Source of the DNA: Salaquimonas sp.
GTDB lineage: Bacteria > Pseudomonadota > Alphaproteobacteria > Rhizobiales > Rhizobiaceae
Assembly: GCA_028289365.1 (NCBI GenBank)
Contig: JANQQM010000026.1
Location: 1 to 64,000, forward strand
Length of the DNA stretch: 64,000 nucleotides
Direction of reading: 5' to 3'
Both the position numbers and the translations under genes were made by a program. How positions within the stretch are numbered: the first letter of the stretch is position 1; each line of letters begins with the position of its first letter. Below, one piece after another: positions 1 to 8,796 of the stretch. The notes under the pieces are model-generated. The model worked only from the letters and a program-made list of their open reading frames with translations. It searched no databases and was not told where the DNA came from.

Positions 1-404
1 AACCGGGCACGGTCTCCGGTCATCCGGTCGATCAGGCAGATGGCCTCGATTTCGACCAGATAGGTCATGGAAATCGTGATCGCCATGATCACCAGCGAAA
101 TATCGAGAAACAGGCCCAAACGGCGTTTTATCGGTGATTTGTCTCTCCAGTCGCGCCACATGGAATGCTTCAGGGCGACGATCAACATCATCAATGCAAA
201 GAAAACCGGATAGAACCATTCGAATGAAAATTTGCGGAGCTTGGCTCCGTCCCATCCGGTAATGGACGCCACCAAATTGTCATATCCAGGGATGCCGGGA
301 GTCGAGTTGAGCAGCCCAAAAATCACCATGCCTACTGAAAGCCAGTAGAGAATCTTGAGTGAGATGCTTGGCTGATCTGTGTTTTTGTCCGACTCGCCGG
401 TCAT
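1..404 (-). CDS. TRAP transporter fused permease, TAXI type (partial)
   Basis: Only the N-terminal 134 residues lie in the window; the gene runs off the left edge. The ATG at 404 opens a short hydrophilic leader followed by hydrophobic segments at about residues 20-36, 63-80 and 100-120, as in the N-terminus of the fused DctQ/DctM permeases that work with TAXI-type binding proteins. The call rests mainly on context: the gene follows a TAXI-like binding protein gene on the same strand by 60 bp. It would take up a carboxylate-like solute driven by a cation gradient. Substrate unknown. Confidence 0.75.
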   Translation of the reverse strand, partial: MTGESDKNTDQPSISLKILYWLSVGMVIFGLLNSTPGIPGYDNLVASITGWDGAKLRKFSFEWFYPVFFALMMLIVALKHSMWRDWRDKSPIKRRLGLFLDISLVIMAITISMTYLVEIEAICLIDRMTGDRAR

Positions 405-424
405 GATTGCCCCCTAAGTGCAAA

Positions 425-453
425 TCAGCCGGGCAAACCCAATGCCCGGCTGA
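425..453 (-). promoter_or_regulatory. Intercistronic hairpin between TAXI binding protein and permease genes
   Basis: A perfect 11-bp inverted repeat (TCAGCCGGGCA / TGCCCGGCTGA) with a 7-nt loop fills the 60-bp gap between the two genes. Only a short TTT follows on the minus strand, so it is a weak terminator at most. Such hairpins often protect the 3' end of the abundant binding-protein message and lower permease expression; that role is inferred here. Confidence 0.6.
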
Positions 454-464
454 GCTTTACCAGG

Positions 465-1508
465 TTATTTCGCGCAATCGGGTATCGTATAGCCGGCTTC
501 CTCCCAGGCCGCGACAGCGCCGGGGTGGTATTTCAGTGGGTTGTTGCCGCACATATCCGTCAATGCGATATCCGTCTCACCATGCCAGGTCCCGGGCATG
601 AATGGTGCCTTGGTATGATAAATCGATTCGATGTTTTCGATGAAGGCGGCAGTTAGTGCCTTGGCCAGATCGAAGTCCATGTCGACGTTCACGATGTCTG
701 CGCCCACGGTGCCGGGTCCGCGGAATGTATCATCCTCTGATACAACGGTTACGCCTTCTCCGTAGCCCATGTCAGAGATCGGCATCGTGACCGGAACCGT
801 ACCCGGGAGATTTCCGACTTTCTGGAATGCCTCGCCGTCATATACAGACTTCGGTACGGAGAAAATCGTCATGGCACCGGAAGCAAGCGCAGCAGTTACC
901 CGAGGGTCCGGAAATGACATTGGCAATACCATGGCGTCTGCCGATCCGTCCTGAATTGTTTTTACGGCCTGGCCCCAGTTCACCTGTACGCCTTCATATC
1001 CGCTACCTTCTTCGAGGCCGGTATTCACCTTGATCAGAAGCCTGGCATTGGTTAGCGCTGCACCGCGGGGTGGACCGTTGTAAATGGTTTTGCCTTCAAG
1101 CCCGTCCCATCCGCTGATATTTGCGCTGTCATAGGCAAAAAGCCCTTGTACGGAAATGCGATAGGTGTAAAGCACTGAAAGGTTCGCCGCCAATTTGGCG
1201 CCTTCTTCAGCGCCCAGGCCTGCATAGGGCCCCAAACCCTTCGACAGCAGGAAGGGAAGAATGAACGGCGCGGCAGCAATGTCGGTCTTGCCTTCGGCCA
1301 CGTTTTGAACCGAGTTTGTCAGCGTTTGACCCGACGAGACCTGGACATCTGCGACGCCAGCCTTCTTGGCCGCCTCGGATAGTGCAATGATGGAAATACC
1401 GGGCGTTGTATTTGGCGCTGCAGTTTCAGCGGTTAGAATGCTCTGAGCGTGGGCGCCGGTCGCCATTAGCATGGCAGCGGCAATTCCCGCGAGATACTTG
1501 ATTGACAT
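465..1508 (-). CDS. TAXI family TRAP transporter solute-binding protein
   Basis: This is a 347-residue periplasmic binding protein. The ATG at 1508 is chosen over a longer frame because it has an AGGGAGGA ribosome site 5 bases upstream and starts a clean Sec signal peptide (cleavage after AHA, about residue 21). The mature part has the TAXI/NMT1-like layout: an early SSGQTL-type loop near residue 55, EGKTDIAAAPF near 70, and GLEGKTIYNGPP near 135. It should deliver substrate to the fused permease encoded next. TAXI ligands are often glutamate-like or other carboxylates; nothing here fixes the ligand. It is divergent from the GST gene. Confidence 0.85.
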   Translation of the reverse strand: MSIKYLAGIAAAMLMATGAHAQSILTAETAAPNTTPGISIIALSEAAKKAGVADVQVSSGQTLTNSVQNVAEGKTDIAAAPFILPFLLSKGLGPYAGLGAEEGAKLAANLSVLYTYRISVQGLFAYDSANISGWDGLEGKTIYNGPPRGAALTNARLLIKVNTGLEEGSGYEGVQVNWGQAVKTIQDGSADAMVLPMSFPDPRVTAALASGAMTIFSVPKSVYDGEAFQKVGNLPGTVPVTMPISDMGYGEGVTVVSEDDTFRGPGTVGADIVNVDMDFDLAKALTAAFIENIESIYHTKAPFMPGTWHGETDIALTDMCGNNPLKYHPGAVAAWEEAGYTIPDCAK

Positions 1509-1641
1509 TTTTTCCTCCCTGGATGTTATTTTTCTAATAGACAAGGTTGCGCAGCCGCGATTGAATCGCAAGTGCCCATCATGTTTATTGATACCGCTCG
1601 CCCTTGAATCCGATTATGACGCCGGAATGGAAGTAAATTCA

Positions 1642-2319
1642 ATGCCGAAACTGAAGCTGTTTGTTGCGCCAGGTACCTGTGCAAGAGTTGCCACGATTGC
1701 GCTGGAGGAAATCGGCGCGCCTTTCGAGACCGAACTTGTGCGAATCGCGGCAAATCAACAGAACTCTCCGGAGTTTCTCAAGCTGAACCCGAAAGGAAAG
1801 GTTCCGACACTGCTGATTGATGATGTCCCGTTGACCGAGAATGTAGCGATACTGAGCTGGTTGAATACGCTATTTCCGGATGCCGGACTGTTACCCAAGA
1901 CATCAGATCCGTTCGATGCCATAAATCAGACTGCAGATCTTGCCTTCCTCTCTGCTACAGTTCACCCAACGGCAACGCGTATTACCATGCCGATAAAATT
2001 CATGATTGACGGCGAATTGTCGTTCGAACAGGTTCGTCCCAAAGCCAAGGAAGCAATGACGCCGATCATGAACATGATCGAAAAGCGGCTCGAAGACGGC
2101 CCCTGGTGGTATGGCGAAGACTGGTCAGTAGTCGATGCCTATCTGTACTGGGTCTGGTCCCGTATCACGAGTTTTGGTTTTGCCGATGATGACTACCCGA
2201 ATCTCCGTCGTCATTTCGAGCTCAGCAATCAACGTCCGGCTGTCGAGCGGGCGATGAAGTTGGAAGCGAAGAATGTAGAGATCCTGAAATCAGAAGGGCT
2301 TTTCCGGCCACCGCGCTAG
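1642..2319 (+). CDS. Glutathione S-transferase family protein
   Basis: The 225-residue product has an N-terminal thioredoxin fold (residues 1-80) with PGTCAR at 10-15, which resembles the Cys-containing catalytic loop of beta-class GSTs, the cis-proline motif KVPTL at 53-57, and LTENVAI at 64-70 for glutathione gamma-glutamyl binding. The C-terminal half is helical and rich in Trp and Tyr, as in the hydrophobic substrate site. The frame is open further upstream, but the ATG at 1642 fits the domain start and has GGAAG 9 bases before it. Cytosolic conjugation or reduction of electrophiles is expected. It is transcribed away from the TAXI genes, so a link between them is uncertain. Confidence 0.85.
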   Translation: MPKLKLFVAPGTCARVATIALEEIGAPFETELVRIAANQQNSPEFLKLNPKGKVPTLLIDDVPLTENVAILSWLNTLFPDAGLLPKTSDPFDAINQTADLAFLSATVHPTATRITMPIKFMIDGELSFEQVRPKAKEAMTPIMNMIEKRLEDGPWWYGEDWSVVDAYLYWVWSRITSFGFADDDYPNLRRHFELSNQRPAVERAMKLEAKNVEILKSEGLFRPPR

Positions 2320-2343
2320 CAGAACCAAGGTACCCGGTCCAAA

Positions 2344-3696
2344 CTATTTCGTTGGCGTTTGCTGAAAGAGAAAATAACACAGGACAGTCAGGACCAGCAA
2401 AAAGCCGCCTGTTGAAGCGAATACTAGAGAATAATCATTGTTATAGGCAAACAACACACTGCTGATAGCCAGTCCGATCGTTCCGCCCATCATCTGGCTC
2501 GTCATTGAAATACTGCCTCCCTGGCCGTGTTTGCTTTCGGGGAGCGAAGCCATAATGGCAGTTTGGGTGGGAACGAAGAGGAACGGGAAGGCAATGCCTG
2601 CTATGACCAACCCGAATGAAAAATAGACAATGTCACCATCTGACGTTGACAGGCTCATCAAAGCCAGTGCGACGGTTAAACCGAAGAGCCCACCCGTCAC
2701 CAAGAGGCCGGGTGGATGTTGGTCGGTGAGTTTCCCGCAAATTGGTGCCACGAACGGTTGAGATATCGCAGACAGCATTACGAACAGACCGGCTTTGAGC
2801 GGCGAGAATCCAAGCACCTCCTGCGCATAGAGCGCTGCAAAAACGAAGATTGGCATTTTTGAGTACTGGGCTGCCAGGATTGCCAAATTCGAGGCCGAAA
2901 ATGCCGGAAACCTGAACAATTCGACATTGATCAGCGGGGCAGTGAGGCTCAATTCCAGGCGAACGAACAAAGCCAGCAAAATCGCTCCGGCGATGAGAAG
3001 CCCCAAAACAATCATCGAGCTCCATCCCCAGACGCTGGATTGCATCAGGGCAAAGACGATGCAGAAAATTGATGTAGCCAGAAGCGCTAGCCCGGACCAG
3101 TCGATTTTGGGTGGTACTGGTCGATCCACATCGCGCCAGGACAGGGCTGCCACGACTGCGATGACGACCGTGAGCGGTGGATTGATCCAGAATATCCAGC
3201 GCCACGAAAGAAGGTCAGTCAACAAGCCACCGACCAGCGGACCGGCAGCGAGAAAAATTGTACCAATACCGCCACCGATACCAATCGCCAATCCGCGTTC
3301 CTTGGGCGGGAATGTCATTGCAGTCATGGCGACGAATAGCGGGAAGATTATTGCCGCTCCCAAACCCTGAACGGCTCGAGCAAAAAGAAGAACTTCTCCG
3401 GTCGGCGCAAATCCGGCAAGCGCAGAACAGAGGCCGAAGATGGCAAGGCCAATCAGGAACACCGGCAGCATTCCAAACTGATCGCCGAGTTTGCCGCCTA
3501 CGGCAACGAAACAGGCGAATACCAGGAGATAGGCGTTTACCACCCAATGCGCCTGGTTGTCTGACAAGTTCAGTTCGGTTTGAATAGTCGGCAGTGCGAT
3601 GCCGACAACGGTTTCGTCCAGAAGCACCAGACCCAAAACGCAGCTGACAGCAGCCAGTAGCCACCATTTGCGATTTTGTTCCGTGATTGGGTTCAT
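2344..3696 (-). CDS. MFS drug exporter, DHA2 (EmrB/QacA-like) family
   Basis: This 450-residue membrane protein carries the DHA2 hallmark LDETVVGIALPTIQ at residues 26-39 (motif with Asp27 in TM1), a GxLGDQFG motif in the TM2-3 loop, and a glycine-rich GPLVGGLL antiporter motif near residue 155. The length and hydrophobicity fit 13-14 membrane segments. It is predicted to be a proton-coupled exporter of amphipathic compounds. An AAAGG ribosome site precedes the ATG. It is divergent from the ABC efflux operon starting at 3910, with a 213-bp shared upstream region, so co-regulation is possible. No regulator gene is adjacent. Confidence 0.9.
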   Translation of the reverse strand: MNPITEQNRKWWLLAAVSCVLGLVLLDETVVGIALPTIQTELNLSDNQAHWVVNAYLLVFACFVAVGGKLGDQFGMLPVFLIGLAIFGLCSALAGFAPTGEVLLFARAVQGLGAAIIFPLFVAMTAMTFPPKERGLAIGIGGGIGTIFLAAGPLVGGLLTDLLSWRWIFWINPPLTVVIAVVAALSWRDVDRPVPPKIDWSGLALLATSIFCIVFALMQSSVWGWSSMIVLGLLIAGAILLALFVRLELSLTAPLINVELFRFPAFSASNLAILAAQYSKMPIFVFAALYAQEVLGFSPLKAGLFVMLSAISQPFVAPICGKLTDQHPPGLLVTGGLFGLTVALALMSLSTSDGDIVYFSFGLVIAGIAFPFLFVPTQTAIMASLPESKHGQGGSISMTSQMMGGTIGLAISSVLFAYNNDYSLVFASTGGFLLVLTVLCYFLFQQTPTK

Positions 3697-3909
3697 TTTA
3701 CCTTTGGTGCAAAACTGATTGATGATTTTTTTAGCGCGACGAACTGTTGTCTATTGTTAGAGTAATCAGTCACTTTGAGCAATTTGGTGGTAGCAATCGC
3801 GCGTGATTGTCAGTCTTTGAGGGTCAGATTATTGACTGGGGGTTAGCAATCTGTTTGCCGCACAAATACTCTTTTACCGTTCAAAATAAAATTGTAGGGT
3901 CGAAGGGTT

Positions 3910-4872
3910 ATGAAAGCGTTTCGTACTGTACTTTTAAGTCTTTCTGTATTCTGTGTTGCCGTCCTGTTGGCGGCATGCAGCGATTCCTCTTCCGGCGTTG
4001 CGCTGGGAACCCTTGAACGCGACCGGGTTGCGCTTACCGCGACGGCTGACGAGGTGATCACCGAACTACCGGTGCCCAGGGGCGAATATGTCAGCAAGGG
4101 CACGGTGCTGGTACAATTGGACAACAGGGCACAAAAAGCGGAAGTCGAACGGCGTGTCGCGGAAGTCGCGTTGGCTCAAGCCAATCTGGATGAAAAGAGA
4201 GCCGGTCCGCGACCCGAAGATATCGCACAGGCGAGGGCGCAAGTTGCTGCTTCCCAGGCAAAGGTCGTCGAGACGGAAACGGCATTCGAACCCTTTGCAC
4301 AGCTGGAAAGCACCGGTACGACCAGCGAAGCAAAATTCGATGTTGTCTTGTCCGCCCGCGATGTTGCTCGCGCTGAACTAGCAAAAAACCAGGAAAACCT
4401 GAACGAGTTGCTAGCCGGTTCGCGGATTGAGGACATTCAAAAAGCGGAAGCCGAACTTGGCATCGCCGAAGCCAATCTGAAATTTGCCGAAAAGGTTCTG
4501 GACGATCTGTCGGTCAAGGCGTCCAGGGATGGTTGGCTAGACAGTCTGCCCTGGAATCTTGGTGAGCGGGTGACATCCGGAAGCCCGGTGGCCGTGATGC
4601 TTGCGGGCGATGCGCCCTATGCCAGGGTCTATGTGCCGGAACCGCATCGCGTCAAGGTCAAACAAGGCGACAAGCTGATGATCCAGGTTGACAGCGTGGA
4701 TGACCCAATTGAGGGGGAGGTCCGGTGGATTTCTTCCGATCCGTCCTTTACGCCTTATTACGGTCTCAACGAGGATGACCGGGCTCGGCTAATGTATCTG
4801 GCTGAAGTTCAGCTTCCCGATAGCGCTTCAGAACTTCCAACTGGCGTACCGGTTCAAATCAAACTCCCATGA
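3910..4872 (+). CDS. HlyD/YbhG-like periplasmic adaptor lipoprotein of ABC efflux pump
   Basis: The 320-residue product starts with a lipoprotein signal (lipobox LLAAC, Cys23). A biotinyl-lipoyl half-domain follows at about 35-75, a long alpha-helical hairpin rich in Ala/Glu/Gln at about 78-205 and then the second lipoyl half and beta-barrel. This is the adaptor architecture of YbhG and MacA-like proteins: it bridges an inner-membrane ABC exporter to an outer-membrane channel. GAAGGG lies just before the ATG. The stop codon overlaps the start of the ATPase gene by 4 bp, so the three genes form one operon. The outer-membrane partner is not in the window. Confidence 0.9.
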   Translation: MKAFRTVLLSLSVFCVAVLLAACSDSSSGVALGTLERDRVALTATADEVITELPVPRGEYVSKGTVLVQLDNRAQKAEVERRVAEVALAQANLDEKRAGPRPEDIAQARAQVAASQAKVVETETAFEPFAQLESTGTTSEAKFDVVLSARDVARAELAKNQENLNELLAGSRIEDIQKAEAELGIAEANLKFAEKVLDDLSVKASRDGWLDSLPWNLGERVTSGSPVAVMLAGDAPYARVYVPEPHRVKVKQGDKLMIQVDSVDDPIEGEVRWISSDPSFTPYYGLNEDDRARLMYLAEVQLPDSASELPTGVPVQIKLP

Positions 4873-5807
4873 GTGCATCTTCCGCCGCCACAATCGCAGT
4901 CGATGCCAAGGGCATCAGCAAGAAGTTCGGTGACTTTACCGCCGTCAACAATCTTGACCTGTCGATTGAGGAAGGCACCATTTACGGGTTTCTGGGCCCG
5001 AATGGCTGCGGCAAGACGACGACCATGCGGATGCTGACCGGATTGCTGACGCCCACGAACGGCTCCATCGAGGTGTTGGGCCTTACCCTTCCCAAGCATG
5101 CGGAAGAATTGCGTTTTCGCATTGGTTATATGACCCAGACATTTTCGCTCTACAAGGATTTGACGGTCGAGGAAAATCTGAAATTCGTATGCGATATCTA
5201 CGGATTAAACAGTCGAGAGCGCAAAACCCGCATGACCGATCTTGTCGATCGCTACAATCTTGGCGATATTGCGGACCGCTTTTCAGGAAAATTGAGCGGT
5301 GGGCAGCGTCAACGGCTTGCACTGGCAGCAGCTGTTGTTCAGAAGCCCAAGCTATTATTTCTTGATGAGCCCACATCGGCGGTTGATCCGGAGAGCCGTC
5401 GCGACTTCTGGGAGCAGCTTTTCGACCTGAGTGATGCCGGTACCAGTATCGTCGTGTCGACCCATTTCATGGATGAAGCCGAGCGTTGCCACAAGATTGC
5501 CATTCTCGATGCCGGCGTGAAGCGGGCGGACGATTCGCCGACAGTCTTGATGGATAATCTCGGTGCCGCAGTTCTGCAGATCGACGGGAACAACTTGCGG
5601 CAATTGCGCGAAGATCTCATCAAACTGCCCGAAGTGGTATCCGCAGCACAGATCGGATCGAGATTGCGGGTACTGGTATCGCAGGACGTTGCCGATCCGG
5701 AGAAATGGTTCAGCAAACTCACCGTCAAACATGCCGCAACACATGCTGAAGTTGTTCGCCCCAACCTTGAAGATGTGTTTGTCATCAAGACGAGGAAACA
5801 GGGATGA
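4869..5807 (+). CDS. ABC efflux pump ATP-binding protein (YbhF-like, single domain)
   Basis: This is a 312-residue ABC ATPase with Walker A GPNGCGKTT at 43-51, Q-loop TQTF near 89, signature LSGGQRQRL at 142-150, Walker B KLLFLDEPTS at 161-170, and a switch histidine in STHFMDE. The C-terminal 80 residues form the small beta-rich tail seen in drug-exporter ATPases. E. coli YbhF carries two such domains; this protein has one and would act as a homodimer. It overlaps both neighbours by 4 bp, indicating translational coupling with the adaptor and permease. Confidence 0.9.
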   Translation: MSASSAATIAVDAKGISKKFGDFTAVNNLDLSIEEGTIYGFLGPNGCGKTTTMRMLTGLLTPTNGSIEVLGLTLPKHAEELRFRIGYMTQTFSLYKDLTVEENLKFVCDIYGLNSRERKTRMTDLVDRYNLGDIADRFSGKLSGGQRQRLALAAAVVQKPKLLFLDEPTSAVDPESRRDFWEQLFDLSDAGTSIVVSTHFMDEAERCHKIAILDAGVKRADDSPTVLMDNLGAAVLQIDGNNLRQLREDLIKLPEVVSAAQIGSRLRVLVSQDVADPEKWFSKLTVKHAATHAEVVRPNLEDVFVIKTRKQG

Positions 5808-6952
5808 TTGCTTCGCTCCGCCGCATATTCGCGATCATGAACAAGGAACTGGTGCAGTTACGGCGCGACAAGGTGACGTTTGCGATGATCGTGATGATAC
5901 CGCTCATCCAGCTTGTCCTGTTCGGCTATTCCATCAATACCAAAATTCGTGATATTCCCGTCGGCGTGGTTGATCAAAGCGGGTCAGCGGTCGGCCGGGT
6001 ACTGGTGAGTGTGGTTGAAGCGACTGGTGTCGTAAAATTCACCGGTTTTTATACCTCGATCGAGGAGGCAGAAGCATCTGTACGTAATGGCACCGTGCGG
6101 GCGGTTCTGGTCTTACCGGAGGATCTGACTTACCGCCTCGTTAGAAGCCCGAGCGTCAACAAGGGATTGCCGCCTTCCACACAGGAAGAAACCAGCCGGC
6201 CGGTCGGCCAGTGGATTGTTGATGGGACCGACACGGTCGTGTCGGGCGCAATTCAAAGCCTGCGTAACATGCCGCTGACGGAACTGTTCCATGACCCGCC
6301 AAACCGCAACACGGCAACCTTTGAGGTCGCGCTTTTTTACAATCCGGAGCAGCGATCGGCGGTGAACACGGTGCCGGGCCTTGTCGGGATCATCCTGACC
6401 ATGACGATGATCCTGTTTACCTCTGCCGCGATTGTTCGTGAGCATGAGCGCGGCAACATGGAAATGCTGATTACGACGCCGGTAAAATCACTGGAGCTGA
6501 TGATCGGCAAGATCACCCCTTACATCTTCATCGGGTTGATCCAGGCCAGCATCATCCTGGCGCTAGGATATTTGCTCTTCGATGTGCATTTCTGGGGGAA
6601 CCTGCTTAGCCTGTTCTTCGGCACCTTGTTGTTTATCGGGGCATGTCTGTCGGTGGGGCTGGTTCTTTCCACCCTGGCGACAACCCAGCTTCAGGCGATG
6701 CAGATGATGGTTTTCATTCTCATCCCCTCGATCCTGCTATCGGGATTCATGTTTCCCTATGAGGGCATGCCGATTGAAGCGCAGTATATCGCCGAGGGAC
6801 TACCAGCCACACATTTCATGCGGATTGTCAGAGGGGTCACGCTCAGAGACGCCACGCTTCTCGAGATGCCCTATGACGTATTGTGGCTGGCAGGGTTCTT
6901 TATAGTTGGTCTTGCGATAGCAGCCCTAAGGTTCAAGAAACGGCTGGATTGA
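5804..6952 (+). CDS. ABC-2 type efflux permease (YbhS/YbhR-like)
   Basis: The 382-residue product has one N-terminal membrane helix (about 25-45), a large extracytoplasmic domain (about 50-190) and five C-terminal helices, the ABC-2 exporter pattern. The motif MLITTPVKSLELMIGK near 225 is typical of the cytoplasmic coupling loop. Only one permease gene is present, whereas YbhGFSR has two, so a homodimeric channel is likely. It probably exports drugs or amphiphiles through the lipoprotein adaptor encoded at the start of the operon. It ends the operon; no clear terminator follows. Confidence 0.88.
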   Translation: MIASLRRIFAIMNKELVQLRRDKVTFAMIVMIPLIQLVLFGYSINTKIRDIPVGVVDQSGSAVGRVLVSVVEATGVVKFTGFYTSIEEAEASVRNGTVRAVLVLPEDLTYRLVRSPSVNKGLPPSTQEETSRPVGQWIVDGTDTVVSGAIQSLRNMPLTELFHDPPNRNTATFEVALFYNPEQRSAVNTVPGLVGIILTMTMILFTSAAIVREHERGNMEMLITTPVKSLELMIGKITPYIFIGLIQASIILALGYLLFDVHFWGNLLSLFFGTLLFIGACLSVGLVLSTLATTQLQAMQMMVFILIPSILLSGFMFPYEGMPIEAQYIAEGLPATHFMRIVRGVTLRDATLLEMPYDVLWLAGFFIVGLAIAALRFKKRLD

Positions 6953-7086
6953 CGTCAATTTTGGCTGCTAGTCAGTCTTCCGGCGCTAGCCCAATTTAGG
7001 TGCACATTGAAGAAATTGCGGGTACCGGCAAATTCTGGTACTTCCCGCAAGAATAATTGCGTCAGCAAATTCCCGGTGGCGATACA

Positions 7087-7716
7087 ATGACACTCGAAGT
7101 TTGGACCCTCTATGTCGTGGCTGTGCTTGCCTTGATGAGCACTCCTGGGCCAAGCCAACTTCTCATGCTGGCGAATAGCGGAGCGCATGGTCTCCGGCGG
7201 GCTCTGTCCACTGCTGCAGGCGATCTTAGTGCCAATGCCTTGCAGATGCTGGCGGCTGGCCTCGGATTGGCGGCAGTCCTTTCGGTGACCGGCGCTGCCC
7301 TCAATGTCATCAAATGGGCAGGTGTTGCCTACCTCATTTGGCTTGGTATTCGCATGATAAGGCGCGCGAAACCGGATGATCCCAAGCTGAAGCAATCCCA
7401 ACCCGCGGTGTCGTTGCAAAATCTATGGATGCAGGGGTTTTTCACTTCTGCCGCGAACCCAAAGGCAGTGGTTTTCTTTGCAGCCCTTTTCCCGCAGTTC
7501 ATTTCACCGGAAAGCGCATTTTGGCCGCAGTTCCTGATCCTGTCGGCGACCTATGTTGTCCTGGACGGTTTATTCTTGTCTGCTTACGGCTTCAGCGCCA
7601 GCTGGATTGCCAAACGTTTCAAGGGCGCGGCCAAGGTCTGGATCGAGCGGATCGGCGGAACTTTCATGATCGTCGCCGCAATCCTTCTGGGGTTAAAATC
7701 AATTGCTCAAAGATGA
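7087..7716 (+). CDS. LysE/RhtB family amino-acid exporter
   Basis: The 209-residue membrane protein has six hydrophobic segments and the family signature STPGPSQLLMLANSGAHG near residue 18 (usually PGP at this point), plus a GAAYLIWLG-like stretch (here GVAYLIWLGIRMIR) near 77 and FFTSAANPKAVVFFAALFP near 118. These define the RhtB/LysE translocators that export amino acids or their analogues. The start at 7087 is preferred over an in-frame upstream ATG because the first membrane segment begins directly after it and GGTGGCG precedes it. It stands alone. Substrate not predictable. Confidence 0.9.
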   Translation: MTLEVWTLYVVAVLALMSTPGPSQLLMLANSGAHGLRRALSTAAGDLSANALQMLAAGLGLAAVLSVTGAALNVIKWAGVAYLIWLGIRMIRRAKPDDPKLKQSQPAVSLQNLWMQGFFTSAANPKAVVFFAALFPQFISPESAFWPQFLILSATYVVLDGLFLSAYGFSASWIAKRFKGAAKVWIERIGGTFMIVAAILLGLKSIAQR

Positions 7717-7833
7717 ATTGAAGCTTTCTTTGTATTCATCCTAAAGGCGATCAATTTCTCGACTGATATCCAATTGCCAATGATTCAAAAATATCCTAAC
7801 CTGAACTTGGTTCGCTAACAGGAGAAGGTTGCA

Positions 7834-8085
7834 ATGAAGAAAATAATAATAGTAATCGCGTCAGTTCTTGCGCTTTCTAGCTGCACGACGACCCAACAGG
7901 GCGCAACGATTGGCGGCGTCACCGGTGCAGCCATCGGCGCAGCCGCAACTGGCACCGCAGGCGGCGCAGTTGTAGGTGGGCTTATTGGCGGAACTGCCGG
8001 AGCATTGATCGGCAGGGCAGCGGCACCTAACACGTGTATCTATCGGAACCAATGGGGTTACCGCTACTACGCGCCTTGCCCCTAA
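7834..8085 (+). CDS. Small glycine-zipper outer-membrane lipoprotein
   Basis: This 83-residue protein has a lipoprotein signal (LALSSC, Cys17) followed by about 40 residues of repeated Gly-Ala-Ile/Val with GxxxG spacing, the glycine-zipper pattern of the YMGG/SlyB-like families, and a short C-terminal tail with two Cys and a YRYYAPC end. A strong AGGAGAAGG ribosome site lies 7 bases before the ATG. Such proteins sit in the envelope and help to keep it intact under stress. It is monocistronic, with a strong hairpin downstream. Confidence 0.85.
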   Translation: MKKIIIVIASVLALSSCTTTQQGATIGGVTGAAIGAAATGTAGGAVVGGLIGGTAGALIGRAAAPNTCIYRNQWGYRYYAPCP

Positions 8086-8129
8086 TAAGTCTGATTTAGC
8101 CTAAGACAGATTATTCTGGACGTTTTTCG

Positions 8130-8157
8130 ACATGGCGGCGAATGCCAGCCGCCATGT
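8130..8157. terminator. Strong hairpin between convergent genes
   Basis: A perfect 10-bp stem (ACATGGCGGC / GCCGCCATGT) with an 8-nt loop lies between the convergent genes ending at 8085 and 8175. A T-run (CGTTTTTCG) lies upstream on the plus strand and no proper T-tract follows on either strand, so it may be an imperfect two-way terminator or an RNA-stabilising end. Confidence 0.5.
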
Positions 8158-8174
8158 TGTTCGCATTGGTTTTG

Positions 8175-8579
8175 TCAGGTAGGCGTTTCTGATTGATCGT
8201 GATCGACGAAGGCTTTCTTTGCCGCGGCAATTCCATTCATAAATGCGGGAACCCCGGCATAAGCAGTCATTTGCAGGATGATTTCGACTATCTCTTCGCG
8301 GCTTACGCCCACCTGCAATGCCGCTCGAATGTGAAACTCCAGCTGGGACGGTGCAGTGCCCATGGCCGTCAACGCGGCTACGGTCAACATTTCCCGTGTC
8401 TTCAGATCTAATCCGGGCCTGTCGAGCACATCTGCAAAAGCGAACCCAAACACAATCTCCAAAAGGTCTGGTGAGATTGCGTCAAGGCTTTCGCTGATTG
8501 GGCCGGGTGCTCGAGCATCGAGCTTGCCAAGGATCTCCAATGCCCTTTCGCGCCGGGTTGGAGGCGGTGATTTCGTCAT
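8175..8579 (-). CDS. Carboxymuconolactone decarboxylase family protein (AhpD-like fold)
   Basis: The 134-residue protein matches the CMD fold: DLKTREMLTVAALTAMG near 60-75 and the helix EFHIRAALQVGVSREEIVEIILQMTAYAGVPAFMNG at about 81-116. The CxxC motif of true AhpD peroxidases is absent, which points to the gamma-carboxymuconolactone decarboxylase branch or an uncharacterised relative. No protocatechuate-pathway gene is adjacent, so the substrate is open. A GGAG ribosome site precedes the ATG. Confidence 0.85.
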   Translation of the reverse strand: MTKSPPPTRRERALEILGKLDARAPGPISESLDAISPDLLEIVFGFAFADVLDRPGLDLKTREMLTVAALTAMGTAPSQLEFHIRAALQVGVSREEIVEIILQMTAYAGVPAFMNGIAAAKKAFVDHDQSETPT

Positions 8580-8796
8580 GCACTTGCTCCTTTTTCTGCA
8601 TTGGCCGGTGACGCGGAAAAACGCACGGCGCCCGAAGGGAATACACTACCGAATATTCTGCAATGCATCGACCTTGCCTGCTCCTATTTGCAATCCTGCA
8701 AAAGTTTCCTATCTACATCGTGAAGTGGTGACCGGTGTTCAATTTGAGCCATGCGTCACTTGCACCCCGAAAATCATAAGAATCATGGAGGCAAGA

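Noticed and set aside
2633-3667. Out-of-frame open frames within the MFS gene
   Set aside because: They overlap a complete 450-residue transporter with clear motifs and show no family features of their own.
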